Of a stretch of 64,000 nucleotides of DNA, positions 14,401-29,400 are shown piece after piece (within the stretch, counting starts at the first letter, position 1; each line of letters begins with the position of its first letter). A model generated the notes under the pieces. The model had not been told where the DNA came from. It saw only the letters and a list, made by a program, of their open reading frames with translations, and did not search any database. Source of the stretch: Struthidea cinerea (lineage: Eukaryota; Chordata; Aves; Passeriformes; Corcoracidae); the NCBI GenBank assembly GCA_013397865.1, contig VZTI01001770.1, positions 269,859 through 333,858 on the forward strand, written 5' to 3'. The position numbers and the translations under genes are program-made.

Positions 14401-17400
14401 GCCCATGGAGTTTGTTTATTTCCCAGGCGTACAACACAGGGAAAACAGTGGGAAGAGTTTATTGACTGCAGAGGGCTTTAAATAAAATTTCCATTTCTTG
14501 TGCTGATGGAGTAAACTAGGACAGTGCACGTACTAGGAAAAAAAAAAAGCCTTTTCCTGTCCCCCAAGGGGTTTAAATCCAAACACTCAGACAGCTGACT
14601 TCTGTGAAGTTGCTTTTGCTGTCTGCCCCAACTGGCTCCAGGGGAAGTGTGGGCTATTTTCATTGCTCCTAGCTTCCACACAAGATGGAGGTGTTTATGT
14701 GAATGCTCCCTTCGTCATGTCAACATTTTAAACAAGTGCTTTATTATAGTTTATTGTAGTTGACTATATTCAATGTTTTATAGAAGTGCTTCCCTGTGAG
14801 GGTGAGGACGCCCTGGCACAGGCTGCCCAGAGAAACTGGCTGCCCCATCCCTGGAAGAGTTCCAGTCTGGGTGGGACAGGGCTGGGAGCAACCTGGGACA
14901 GTGGAAGGTGTCCCTGCCCTGGCAGGTGGTGTAACTGGATGGGCTTTAAGGTCCTTTCCAACCCAAACCATTCTGTCAATCCATGATTCTATAATTATAC
15001 CTTAGCAGTAATGAAAGTTTGATTGTAACTCAATTATCTTGAAAAATTTTGTTTAGATTTACAGAAAAAGGAAACCTGGAAGTGCTGCTTTTTACCATCC
15101 AAAGCAAAATGAGAGCCAACAATCAGAAAGTGTACATGCCGAGGGAGGGCAAACTCATCTCTGACATTAATAAGGTAAACTGAGCAGCTCATCCCCCGTG
15201 ACTCAGATTATTGCTGTTTTCTCTCAGAAAACTGGGCGGAAAAACATTTGTGATCTCCAGCCTTGATGTGGGGGCTGTAAGGGATGGATGAGATGGGGTG
15301 ACCTTTTCCTGTAGCTCAGACTCACTGCCCTGAGCCAGGCCCTGGGCGTCCTCAGCATCTGTAGGAGCTTCTGCTCCAGGGGCTGCCAGCTCTGCCTTGC
15401 CCCTCGCAGTCCTGGCTGTTGACGAGAAGTGACAGAAGGCAGCAGTAGTAGGTGCTGTGCCCTCCCCTTCACCTCCCAGTGCCCTGCCTGGGCGTAGTGG
15501 ATCCCTCTGGGGTCCTGCAGCCTGTTCTCTGCTGCTGCAGCTGGCAGGGCAGGGCAGGGCTGGGCACAGCAGAGCTGACAGGCTCTCTCAAGGGTAACAA
15601 ACAGCTTCAGCCTGGCAGCTTCCTCCTTTGTGTTTGATCATACTTGGCATTCCCAGATCAGCTGTTGTGGGTGTCTGTGGCCTCATCCCAGGAAGCAGCA
15701 AACTGCTCAGCTCTCCTGGTTGCAGGATGAATGCCCAAAATAGTCAAAAATAGTCATGTTTCATGCAGTTTCACATCTGTTCAGATTTAGATTTAGTTTG
15801 TGTTTAATTGAGGGTATTTTTTTTGTCTGTAAGATCTGAAGGGTGATTAGCTGACTTTCAACATGCTGCTAAGACTTCTGATTTTTGTAGTATTAGTGTC
15901 ATGCATGTGAATAACTTCCAGCTTGGGGGAAGAAAGGACTTGTAAGCACCAGAAGTAACCAAATTCTGCAGTTCTTTTCTTTTCCAAAGTGTAATAAAGA
16001 ACAACACTTGTATGTTGATTTTAGAGGTGAGAGGCCATGAATCTCTAATTCCCATTTCCTAAAGGAGGAAGATAGAATCTGCTTGTTTGGGAGTAGCACT
16101 CAGGAGATTTTATTTTTTTAAACAAACGCCTTTTTACACATTCAAGCCGGGTAGTTTCCTTAGGCTTTGTTGGGAAGGGGTGTAAGAAAGGACCAGAGAA
16201 AATGCATGTGAGGTAAACAACTTGCTCACAAAACGACTAACTAAATTGAGACCAGATTTTAGGTCATGTGCTTATATTAGCAAACGAAGTGTAGGGCCAG
16301 CCAGTGCAAACTGGATTTATTGGCTTATAAATAATTGAGCCAGTTTGGTGAAAGTTGCCTGTAGTGACTTCAGCCCTGATTTCATGCAAAGGAGATGGGA
16401 TATCATAATCTTGTGAGAATGTATGTTTAGAAGCTGTGTGTTTTTCCTCCACGTCTTCAGGCCTGGGAAAGACTGGAAAAAGCTGAACATGAAAGAGAAC
16501 TGGCACTGCGAAATGAGCTCATCAGACAAGAGAAACTGGAACAACTTGCACGGAGATTCGATCGCAAGGCAGCTATGAGAGAAACTTGGCTGAGTGAAAA
16601 TCAACGTCTCGTTTCTCAGGTGCTGCTCTCAGAAATTGTCTGGGTGACTAAAATGGTTCCCATGAGTAATTACAGGATGCAGTTCTTGCAAGGAGAACAT
16701 TTTCTTCCCCGTGCCTCATACTTTACTGCATCTATATATGTGTATATTTATTTATTGTATTTAGTTACTCTGTATGTGTATGTACTGTACATCCTCTCTT
16801 TTATACATTTGGGATTCCCTTCCTCGAACCTACCAGCCTGTGGTCAGGAGATTTGATGAGGAAATAACTACCCACAGTCAAGATTTTCTTTATCTGAATA
16901 TTTTGGTGAGTTCAGTGAAATTAGCCGAGGAATTAATTTTATTGTTTAATATTAGAGATGATAATATTAGTTTAGCCCCAGCCTAATCCTGATGGCCACG
17001 TGATTCTTCCCCCAAAGGCAGTGAATAATATCTCTGATTTTATCAGTGGTTCTTTATTATCAGAGGTATTTCTTATTTTATTAAAGAAGACTCCTGGGAG
17101 CATTTTGAGATCCCAGATTTGCTAACAAGTGTGTTTTGCCGAGTTGGAACTGATGGCAGAGGTTGAGCAGTGGGACTTCTGTCCTCAGCAGCCATTCCTG
17201 AAGAAGTGCCTCTGTCGTTGCAGGACAATTTTGGCTTTGACCTCCCAGCAGTGGAGGCTGCCACGAAGAAGCACGAGGCCATCGAGACGGACATCGCGGC
17301 ATACGAGGAGCGGGTCCAGGCCGTGGTGGCAGTGGCCAAGGAGCTCGAGACTGAAAACTACCACGACATCAAACGCATCACTGCGAGGAAGGACAATGTT

Positions 17401-20400
17401 ATCCGCCTGTGGGAGTATCTCCTGGAGCTGCTCCGGGCACGGAGACAGCGGCTGGAGATGAACCTTGGGCTGCAGAAGATTTTCCAGGAAATGCTGTACA
17501 TTATGGACTGGATGGACGAGATGAAGGTGGGTGGAAGCCCTTTGAGAACGCAGACCAAATGTTCCTCAGAGGAGTACGTGTACTTTTCTGTCAAGTTTTA
17601 AAATTCATTTTGCCCCTCTGATTTAGTAGACAGACCCAGAAGATCCACATTCAAGAGTAGTGAACAAATTCCTTATGATGATTTTTTAACAACAAAGATT
17701 AAAAACAAGCAAAAAAAAAGAAAACAAAAAAGTTCACTCCTAGAAAAAGCTACTTTGAAGCTTCATGTTTGTCTCATAAGGCCCAGAGGTTTTGGTCACA
17801 ATGCTCGGGTAAAGATGACAGATTTGGTGAAAGTGAATTAAATAATCTCTCTCCATCATGATTTACATGGGGAACAAGTCAACTCTTCACCTCTCTGCTT
17901 TAAAAAGCTTGAATTTCTTCCTGTCTGTTCTCCTGGGATCTGGGAAGGGAAAGGACCACGACTTGTCCGTCAGCCAGCAGAACTTGGAAGCTGTTGGAGG
18001 AAAGAAAGCTCTGTGTCACTCAGCAGGAGCTCACAGCGCCTGGGCTGAGTGCTGCTTCTTGGCCCTGCTGAGCTAACTCAGCCTCTCAGCATCCTGGACT
18101 GAGAACTCATTAAAGAGCAGTCAAGTTCTTCATGGTTGCCAGTGATTTCAAAACTACTGGCTCAAATTTGTATCAGCCATGTCTCTGCATTTGGAATTGC
18201 TGTCCTTCGGGGCCTGGAGTTTCTCTGACCATGTAACAGTGCCATGCCTGGAGTCCCAAAAGAACCAAACAGTTTATGGCCTTCAGCCTGTTTTACTTGT
18301 CTTTCTCATTTTGTTCAGGTGCTTCTGCTGTCCCAAGACTATGGCAAACATTTGTTGGGAGTTGAAGACCTGCTGCAGAAACATGCTCTGGTGGAAGCTG
18401 ACATTGCTATTCAGGCTGAGAGAGTGAGAGGGGTCAATGCCTCTGCTCAGAAGTTTGCCACCGATGGAGAAGGTAACCAGCACCCAACATACCCCTTTTG
18501 TCTTAATTACCTGTGAGGTTATCTGTGAGACTCATTAGTTCTGCAAGATCCCATCGGAATGAGAGAATCCAGCTCCATTTTTGTCTTCTGTACTCAGCAT
18601 ATCAGTGATTCATTTGTCCAGGAAGTTGCTCAGGAATTGAGTGTGGCATTGTGCCTTGCATGGGATGTCACACTCCTCATCAGCAGCTGCCATGGCTTTG
18701 TAGAGGTCACCAGGTTCCCCATGCTGTGTTCCTAATGCAAACAACACAGATTGCTGGACCCAGTCTGATGGTGTCCCAATTTATCCTAATAGAACCCAGT
18801 GTCGTTAACCAGAGTAAATGACGTCCATTTCGTGCAGTTGTGTATAAATCTGAATTCCGTGAATTTTGTCTCACTGGAAAGAGTCATCAATATCTTTCCT
18901 TTTGGGGTTTTTTTGTCTTTTGGAAAGAATAGTATTTTCTGATCTGTGTTATTGTGTGGTGGAGCTTGAACACTTCCCACTCAATTTCATGAGACTAACT
19001 ATGGATTCTTTCATGTAAACCTTGTAGCTGGAACACAGAGGAATTCAGAGCTCCGAGTAGGCCCCAGCTGCGGGGATGGGAGTGAGTGAGCCCAGGTGGT
19101 AACACACGTTCTCTGTCCGAGCAGGTTACAAGCCCTGTGACCCGCAGGTGATCAGGGACCGCGTGGCTCACATGGAGTTCTGCTACCAGGAGCTCTGCCA
19201 GCTCGCAGCCGAGCGCCGCGCACGCCTCGAGGAGTCCCGGCGCCTCTGGAAATTCTTCTGGGAAATGGCTGAAGAGGAGGGCTGGATCAGGGAGAAAGAA
19301 CAGATCCTGTCATCTGATGACTATGGGAAGGACCTAACCAGTGTCGTCCGACTCTTGAGTAAACACAAAGCGTTTGAGGACGAGATGAGTGGCCGCAGCG
19401 GCCACTTTCAGCAGGCGATAAAAGAAGGTGAAGACATGATTGCGGAAGAGCATTTTGGGTCTGAGAAGATCAGAGAAAGAATTAAGGATATCCGGGAGCA
19501 GTGGGCTAACCTGGAGCAGTTATCTGCCATTAGGAAGAAGCGGCTGGAGGAAGCCTCTCTCCTTCACCAGTTCCAGGCTGATGCTGACGATATTGATGCG
19601 TGGATGTTGGACATCCTCAAGATTGTCTCCAGCAATGATGTTGGCCACGATGAATATTCCACTCAGTCCTTGGTCAAGAAACACAAAGATGTGGCTGAGG
19701 AGATTGCGAGCTACCGGCCGACCATCGACTCCCTTCACGAGCAGGCCAAGGCCCTGCCACAGGAGCATGCAGGGTCCCCAGATGTGCAAGGCAGGTTGTC
19801 CGGAATCGAGGAGAGATACAAAGAGGTTGCTGAGCTGACCCGGCTGCGTAAACAGGCCCTGCAGGATACCCTTGCTCTCTATAAGATGTTCAGTGAGGCA
19901 GATGCTTGCGAGCTTTGGATCGATGAAAAGGAGAAGTGGCTGAATAATATGCAGATTCCAGAGAAGCTGGAGGACCTGGAAGTGATCCAGCACAGGTGAG
20001 AATGCCTTTACCAGGAAGTTTGGGGAATACTGGGTGGAAGTTTTTTACCCCAGCTACCTCTCTCTGCTTGCCTGTGGCTCAGATTCTCTAATGCCTGGGG
20101 GATCTTGTGTTTGTTTGTTTTCCCCCACTCCAGGTTTGAAAGCTTGGAGCCAGAAATGAACAACCAGGCATCTCGTGTGGCCGTGGTGAACCAGATTGCC
20201 AGGCAGCTGATGCACAGTGGCCACCCCGGTGAGAAGATCAAAGCACAGCAAGATAAACTCAACACAAGGTAAGTGCAAGCTTTGTGCTCAGGAACATCAC
20301 ACCAGCTGGAACAAGTATGGTGGGGTCATTTGTATTTCTTAGGTATGCTTTTTTAAGATATTCTGATGCTGTTGCCTGGAGTATCTTCAAGGTAGACCTT

Positions 20401-23400
20401 TAAAGCTTCAAAAGGAAAGAGTTGTGCCTTTCAAATATTTGATTATCAGATGGAGTTTTGCTCTTGACTTAATGAGGCCCTGAGTGTGTCAGTACCTTGA
20501 TCTGAGAGCTGGAAATTGACTGTAACAATTATTATGATAAAAAAGAAATCAATATAGTTTTATGTAAACTCCCTCATTTTTTGGCTTCAGAATGAACCAA
20601 GGGAGTGTGAAAAGTTGATGTAACTGCCAGTTTTTCACTTGAGGAAATATTATACTCAGTGTGCTGGTACTTGTCACATTCTAATACACACCATATCTGG
20701 GTTAATGGTTGCTTTGCTAGAAATACTGATGGTGTGGGAAGGACTGAGAAAACCATGAGTAGCTGGGTTACAGCAGGTCTTACCAAGCTGGTGGGAGCAG
20801 CTGCTCTCTCAGCAGTGCTGCCATATCCTTTTCCCACAAATCTCAATTTCTCTGCTCTCCTCACACATTTCAGGTGGAGTCAGTTCAGAGAACTGGTAGA
20901 TAGGAAGAAGGATGCTCTGCTCTCTGCTCTGAGTATCCAGAACTACCATCTTGAATGTAATGAAACCAAATCCTGGATCAGGGAAAAGACCAAAGTGATC
21001 GAATCCACACAAGACCTGGGTAACGACCTGGCTGGAGTGATGGCCCTGCAGAGGAAGCTGACGGGCATGGAACGGGACCTGGTGGCCATTGAAGCCAAGC
21101 TCAGTGACCTGCAAAAGGAGGCGGAGAAGCTGGAATCAGAGCATCCTGACCAGGCACAAGCCATCCTTTCACGGCTCGCAGAGATCAATGATGTGTGGGA
21201 AGAAATGAAGACCACCCTGAAGAACCGGGAAGAGTCCCTGGGAGAGGCCAGCAAGCTGCAGCAGTTCCTGAGAGATCTGGATGACTTCCAGTCCTGGCTC
21301 TCCAGAACACAGACTGCAATCGCCTCCGAAGATATGCCCAACACCCTGACAGAGGCTGAGAAGCTGCTCACTCAGCACGAGAATATCAAGAATGAAATCA
21401 ACAACTATGAGGAAGATTATCAGAAGATGAGGGACATGGGTGAGATGGTGACGCAAGGGCAAACTGACGCTCAGTACATGTTCCTACGCCAGCGCCTCCA
21501 AGCTTTGGACACAGGATGGAATGAGCTTCACAAAATGTGGGAGAACAGGCAAAATCTCCTTTCCCAGTCTCATGCCTACCAGCTGTTTCTCAGAGATACC
21601 AAGCAAGCAGAAGCTTTCCTTAATAACCAGGCAAGTGGTCAAGATATACCTGACTTAATTTCTACAGGTTGGCACTGTGTACTGCAAGCAATTAACAGGC
21701 AAAATCTATTGGCAGGAAAGCCACAAACAGACAAATTGCCCTTTTCTAACTGTATTTTACTTCAAACTGTTCTTGGGAGATGTTTGTTGTTGGAGCAGCA
21801 GCATAGCCTGAGTGTAACAATTTTCTCTCTGATTTCTTTAATGCCAGGAATATGTTTTGGCGCACACGGAGATGCCAACTACCTTGGAAGGAGCAGAAGC
21901 TGCTATTAAAAAGCAGGAGGACTTCATGACCACCATGGATGCCAATGAAGAAAAGATCAATGCAGTTGTGGAGACAGGCAGGAGGCTCGTTAGTGATGGG
22001 AACATTAACTCTGATAAAATCCAGGAGAAAGTGGACTCTATTGATGACAGGTAAGGGCAGAACAATGGCACAATGTAGCTATTCCTGCTTTAATTCTGTT
22101 CTCTGAGAGATGCCCTTTTACCAGGATTCAAAGGCAAAGTAACAGCTCAGAAAATGTCTGTTCCAGACTGTTTTCTTTGTCTCATGGAAAAATAGGAACT
22201 GTCACGTTTCAAGAATGCGCCAGGCTAATCTTAGTTAAATAATACCTCTCCCACTTTCTAGAGGCTTGGTAGGTAATGAGCTCCCTACCCAGAATTTGGC
22301 TGTTTGAGTGTTGTCATGTAGTTCTTGGAGTATGAACAGACTTGATGCTCTGGTGGGAGCTGTAGCAGTTGGCTGTGTCTGGTTCCACAAGTCTCAGTTT
22401 CTTCTGCTGCCCCTGAGCTGGTGTAATTACAATAACGTATTCCTGTCCTTCCTCTGGAGAAGGAATGTGGCTCTTCAAGGGTGTAATTGGCATTGCATCC
22501 ACCCCACCTGCTCACCTTTGATCGCCTCTTCCAGCTTGTCTGGCCCCTCTGAGATCAGATTAGGAAGCACTGGTAAAAGTGTGTCTTTCATCCCAGAACA
22601 AGTCCTTTGCTTTCTCTCTCTGGCTGTGGCAGGGATGCTATAGAACATTAAAAGTTGCTTTTTCTTTGAAACCCAAATGTTCAGTTTTGATGGCTGTTGT
22701 TCTTTCTGCTTTTGGTTTGGATTACAGTCGATTCTTTCAAGGCACTGTGAGTGTCAGAACACAGCAGTGAGCTGTGAAATGTCACTGATGACCCTCCCAT
22801 CAGACTTGCATCCCCCCACAGCTGGTAAGCTCAGAGTTCTCCAGGTGTCTTCATCTCCAAGGAGAAACTGAACTGAAGTAGTTCAGAAAATGTACCTTTC
22901 CTGTTTGGGCAGATGTCCCACTGTCTGTGCAACCATTTTAGCCGTGCCTCATGGCTTCAGGAAAGGCAGCTCTTCCTGTTCCCAGAGCTTGCTGAGGTCT
23001 GCTGAGCCCTCTGACAACTGAGCCCCCAGGATACCCCACGTTTCCATTCTCTCTCTCACCAGCTTGGCTCTAGATCCCAGAAAGAATCTGCAAAGGCCAG
23101 GAAGAGGAGATTATATGAAAGCAATCAAGGGGACAACTCGTTCAGTGTTTTTCCTTATGTACCCTCTCTGAGGGTCCTCTGCTCTAAGTTTTCCCATCTG
23201 CTTAGGAAAGCAGGAGAGCTTGATCCCGGCCTTCTGGTCAGGTGTCCTCTTTCTGCAGCTTTTGGAATATTAAAAGAAAGCATCCAAGGATGTCATAGCA
23301 AATGCCCAGCAGCATCTTGCAGCCCTGTCTGAGGTGGCTGGAGAGATAGCTTCAGCCTGTGTTGTGTGCTCTGCAGAGGCTCTGGTGACTGTCACCCCAG

Positions 23401-26400
23401 TGCAGCTGCTCCTCTGTGCCTCCTTTTCCCTGCTGTCCTGCCTGGGGGACATGTGCTGGAGTTCCTACTGGAACTGAGCATTTCCTCAATTCCAGAGCTA
23501 TTTATGCCGAGCGCTGCAAAAACCATCCGGTGCGCTGCTATCCAGGAAATCCGTGTGATTGCTCCCTGAGTCTGTGGGGCTGATAAGCCTCCAGAACAAA
23601 GCCTTGGGGCTGCATGCACTGGGAGGGGTAGCAAAGGAAGCCTCTTTGCTTTCACAAAAAGTGGCTGTCCCAGCCGAGCCCCACCTGTATGTCTAACAAA
23701 GGACCAAAACAAACAAGCACCAATATGTGCAGTGGCTCCATACTTCCCATAGGGAGCTCTTTGTAGTTTCCGGTATTGTTCAGAGTAGGTTTTGGAGTTG
23801 TGCTTTTGAGCTGTTCCCGAGGAGACCCCACTGGCCCTGGTGTAGCAGACAGGCTCTGCCCTGGAATGGTTCCCAACTCAGCAGGGATGGCACAAGGGGG
23901 AGGAAAGTGCAATAGGAAAGAAATACTTCAGCACAAACTTTTAGAGCAGCTCACAGGCAAGAATGAATGGGAATAAGGACAATGGAGTAAGGGTGAGGAA
24001 AGGAGAAGGTGGGTTTGCATCAAGCTATCACTAACTAGCTTTTCCAGCTGGGGAAGAAGCTGGTCTCCCTGTGCAGCTGTCTCTGCTTGGGTGACTTCTG
24101 CTGCTCTGGAGAATTTTCCTCTCCATTTTCTCTTGGAAAAGTGTTGGGGAACTGCTCCAGTCTGTGTACTTGCACATGGCCTCTGATTCTGCAAGGGAGA
24201 TTTAGTCTAAAGACAGTGGCAGATCTGGCACAAGTTGTGATCTGAGCCTGTTTTACATCAACTTGTATTTGTGCAACTTTCTGCTCAACAGAGAACAGAA
24301 GTAAGTTTTGTTCTTGCCCATTCAGAAGGGAGAGTGCCTCGTTTTCTGGAGCAATGAAAGAAGCTAACACTGCCTTTCATATATCTCAGGATTCCTAGCA
24401 GGCAGCTGCATTCACACCACGTGTAAGATTTATTATTTCTGCACAGGCTTTGAAACCCACAGGCTTACAGTTAAACCACAAGTGGTTTTGTCAGTTTTCA
24501 GCACTGTCAGCATTTTCAGGGGCCTCTGGGAGTCAGCTTGGGGATGCTGGGCAAATTCTGGATTAATTTGTGTCAGACATCTCCTTGTGCTGAACAGATC
24601 TTACACTTATGGTGGAAGTCACATGTGTGATACAGAATCCAAGGTCATTCTAAATAACTGGAATCTGCAGAGCAAATTATTCTTCTTCCACGAACTATTT
24701 TAGCAAATTAGTAAGAAGCAGTCACTGACAACCTTAAATGTGAATTCTTTTAAAGGATTTAGGGATATTTGAACAAGGAGTTAATAATATTTAGGTACAG
24801 CCAGTCTGGAGCAGGAGAACAGACTAAAATAACTTTCTAAAGTCCTTTATTCCCATAAAAAAAACATCTGTGATGAAAACACAGGAATTCCTGTCTGTTC
24901 CAGCAGTGCCCATCCTCAAAATGCTTCTACCTTGTTATGGTTCAGCACTGTTCTTCAGAGAAAACTCATTGTCCAGTCTCACTCCAGGTCATCTTGAACA
25001 AAACCACCTTTTACAGTTACATAGCTCTAAGCACCAAAGATCATATTTGTGATGATATGGCATCATCTGTTTGCTATCCCCGCATGGGTTCCTTCAAAGT
25101 CCTTCAAGTCAGTATTTCCAACACTCCATGGGAGATATTTTTATTAGTTTTTTAAAATTCAGGTTTTCTCAATAGAAGAACTTCTGTACTTAGTCTTAAA
25201 TCTATTCCAGTGCCGTGAAAGTTCTGCTTTTAACTGCATAACTCGTGTCCTCTCCAGGGTACATGAGTCTGTAATGTAACCTAGCCTTAAATCTCTGAAA
25301 TCAGCCTGATAAAATCACCCAGGGAGTTCTTTGCTTCATTTTAACAGCCTGAGTAATGTAGTGTGTTTGCCCAGGCATATAAAAGCCAGCCAAGAAAGAG
25401 TGGAATCAAACCCGGGGATGTTTGCTTCATTAGAGAGGTTTTTCCTAAGGCACAGTTTGTCTTTTCCTTTGTGTTCCTTCTGTCAAAACTTTGGGCTCAC
25501 CTGGGCTTGGACTCCAGGCTCTTGCTTTGATGGTTCCACGTGTCTTCCCTGCCATCCAATCTATAAATCATTTTCTTGACTACACCTGTAGAGATGTTGC
25601 TTGATTATTTGAAGGCAGCTGTTGAGGCCAAAGGGAAGCAAATTGTTGTCCTGTAGAGGGTTTCCTCCTATTCCTCTGCCTACAGACTTTGCTGTTATAG
25701 AGCTTGTATCTCCAAGTATTCCTTGTGTTTCTGAAGTCACTAAATTGGTGCCAGAGAGCTTGCTGTGGTAACTTACTGCAGATCAGGAAAAGTGGTGTCA
25801 TAATCCAGTTGTCATCAAAATGTAATTTATGATCTTCTGGAGTATCATGAGTCTCTGGAGATCTCCACTAACATGGATTTATTTAGCTTTTGCCAGCACG
25901 TGCTGAGCTCATCTTATAAATTGCCACCCTTTAAAATAATTTCCAACTCTCAATCCATATTTATCTTATTACAAATGGCAGCAATATTTCACTTTAAACC
26001 CCTGTACAGTGCAATAGGAACAAGCCTAGCACAATGAGCAGTAAATAAAAATTGTCTTCTTTACTCTGTCTCTTCCTGGTAAATTGCCTCATAAATAATG
26101 AAAGGATGGAAGGACAGGGATAACTACTCCAAATAAGCATTTTTAAAAACATGCCCAGAGATACCTTGGGAATCAGCTGCATTCCATTTGAAGGACCCAC
26201 CACAACCCTTGGGACTGCCAGCGTGACTCATCCTTCAGGGGCAAACAGTGATGAATCAAATTAGGGCTTCTGGATTAACCTTTCTTTCTCTTCTGGCTGC
26301 TCTTAAACACTCTGAAAAATATGTTCCAAGTGCATAAAGCTTCTGTGTGCAGAACCACACAGGGTGCTGCACGTGGTTAAACACAGCCTTGGGAAGGTTC

Positions 26401-29400
26401 TGTGGCCCAGCTCAGCTTCATGCAGGACAAGGAGGTGCTGAAGGTGTTTTACAAAGAGCATTACAGCAGGTGCACCCTGCAAGGGCCACACAATGTCATC
26501 TCATTGTTGCAATTTGGAGTTCTCTTATGTTTTTTGGCAAACAGCCTGAACTCTCCTGTGGGCTTGAAATCAGTGGGCCAAATTCTGTCCATAACACATT
26601 GTGAAACCCTGCTGACTTCAGAATTTTCTCTGTGTATTTAACAGGTCACAAAAACAAGGAGATGCTGAACTTCAGGGAGCCCATTAAATAACACACTCCA
26701 AAGTGTCCTTTGAAAGTCAGCAAAGGACACACACCACAAACTTACCAGCACCTGTAGTCCAAAGAGGCTCCAGAAACCAACAGTGACAGTTTTTCATGAA
26801 ACGCCTATTTCATTTCATTTCTCTATTGTTTTTTTTTCTGACCAGACATAGGAAGAACCGTGAAGCAGCCAGTGAACTTCTAATGAGACTGAAAGATAAC
26901 AGGGATCTCCAAAAGTTTCTTCAGGATTGCCAAGAGGTAAATCATGCCCTTTCACTTTTATTGCTGAAAGCTGCATCCTGCAGAAGAGCATTCTTACTCC
27001 GTATTTTATGAGGACTGGAATGCTCAGTCATCCAGTAGTATTTCGTGTGGAATAAACATAAAAAAAATCCCTGACCATACCACTGCAAAAGAGAATGTTT
27101 ATTTTCTCTTTTCCCATGAACCAAATTTTCTTTTGTCGTATAAGATAATAACATAGAAAATTGTCGAAAGCAGCGAAGATTTTTTGCTGTGGTATAAATT
27201 ATAACTGTGTGGAACGTGGTGGGATTAGCAGTGCATACAGCGTACAGCTGTACCAATGTATGTGGCCTGGTGCAGGGGATTTCAATGATTTCTAGCAAAC
27301 GTTAGACAGAAGACTAGGAGGTTAAGAATAAAAAAGGAGCAAGATTAAGCTGGGTCATTTATGTGTGATTTACCTGACAGTTTACATGTGTTTAAAATGG
27401 TTAAGTATTATAACATTTGAAAAAATAAATTTTTTCCAGATTTTCTAATCACTTACATGGACTGTTTACACTGAAGAAAACATTTTAAAGTTTGGAATAG
27501 TCTTGTTCCTGGCACAAGGAATTAATCGAATAATTTTCAGCTTATTTCATGGAGTACTGGCAGATAATAAAGAGCATTGTCTGTGAGGTTTTGATCATAA
27601 ACTGGGCAAGTGGTGTTTGCTGCTTGGTTGCCTGGATTCAATCTGTTTCCCAGCATTGCATAAGCTGTCTATGAGCTTGCCTTCAAATGCTCCTTCCTTG
27701 GTAGTTAAAACATGACAGATTAGCAAAAATTCTGCTGTTATTAGCAGCAGCTTCTTCCTTCCTCTGTGACAGCTCTGGTACAAAGATCCCCTGGCTCTCA
27801 GGGCTCTCCTGGCCTCAGTGTCAGTGTGGTTGTGTTCCTTAGGAGCTATTTTTTCCCCTATATCACTGGAAGGAAAAGGAAAGCATAAAAGCTCTAGTGT
27901 TGGCTGCCTGAATGCCTTTCCTCTCCCTTGTTTCTCTCCAGCCACTAAAACATGGATGTCTCGACCACACGGTTCAAAGAGAAACTTAAAATTACCCAAA
28001 TGTCAGGGATTCCTCCAATCCTCTTGGAGAGCACATTAACCATGGTGATAATTGAAGGGCTGTTTCCTGAGAAAACTTAGAATTTACATCTGTGTGGGGC
28101 CTGCTGACACCTCCATTGGGCTGGAGGGTTTGTGATGGAGCAGCGATGGAGCAGCACGGTCCTGCAGGGTGGAAGAGAGCCAAGGCAACACCTCCTCCTC
28201 GGCTTTTTCCTTAGCACTGCCTATGAAGTTGGGAATTGTCAGGGAACAGCTTTGAGCCAGTCCCCATTTCACCTGGCAGTGACCCTTTGGCCTTCCTGTC
28301 CGCTGCTGCTGTAGGGACAGTTTCACATCTGTGCGTAACTTGAGGAAAGGCAGAGTGGTTTCTGCAGCCCTGCCCTTCCCAGGGCAGCCACACTGTCACT
28401 GTCACCCTGTGCTGAGGTGGTGGTGTGCGTGTGGCCTCCTGCCCCTCGCTCCTTCCTGCAGAGCTGGGGAGCAGCAGAATAATGCTCCTCACACCTTCCC
28501 TCCGGGGTCACAGGTGAGGGAAAGCAGCAGATTTTGTTGTTGTGAGGAGTCAGAAACACTGTCACAGGTTAGTCCTGAGGCGCTGCTTTTCTGGCTATTT
28601 CTTCCACTCATCGATGTGAATGTGTTAAATTTGCCGAGTGAATGAAACAGTGAGAGCAAAAAATCCTGAGTGAAGGAGATGTGATAAATGTTAAAATTTG
28701 GTTTTCTTTGACTTCCTGCTCTTTCTCAGCTCACCTTTGAGGAGTTTACGGCTGACCTTCTCTGTGAGTGCTTGGAAGTCCCAGCACTGTCTGGGCTCAT
28801 TTCTCCAGGGACATGGTGAAAGCTCTTGGCAAGACTCCACACTCCAAAGTTTCTCTCCTGGAGTGTGGTGGCAGGATTTGCCATGTGAGCCTCCACACAG
28901 GATGGGCTGTGTCAGCTTGGCTCCTGGCACAGTCTGGGAAGTGCAGCAGCACGCAGAGCCCTCTCCCCTTGCCTTGCTGCTGTCCCAGGCTCGAAAGGGT
29001 TTATCTCTGCATTTCCCTTCCTCCATGCTGGGTCGGCACTGCAGAGTGGGAGCCAAGAGCAGGAACAGGATCTTGCGTACAGGTGCAAAGGATGGGAGGA
29101 AGCCTCATCCTCTCCTGGCCTTAACAACTTCTGGAGAAATAAATACTCTTAAGTGTCATTCTGAGGCAATTTAGGGAAATGTTTTCTGAAAATCTACCTC
29201 AACACTCAAGGTACTGGCTTTTGGTGCCTGTAGCGGTTGCAAACCCCAGATTTTAGCAGGGAGCCCTTAAATACTTTCTCTGCTTTTCTGTGCTCCGAGG
29301 GGTTTATCCCGACAGGCCCTGCCTGTGAGCCACATGTTGTCCCTGTCTTGCCTCCCCCCAGCTGGTAACAGGAATGATCCAGCCTCTCCTTGGGAAGCAC

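Noticed and set aside
19520..19993. 157-codon minus-strand open frame
   Set aside because: Antisense shadow of the large SPTBN1 repeat exon.
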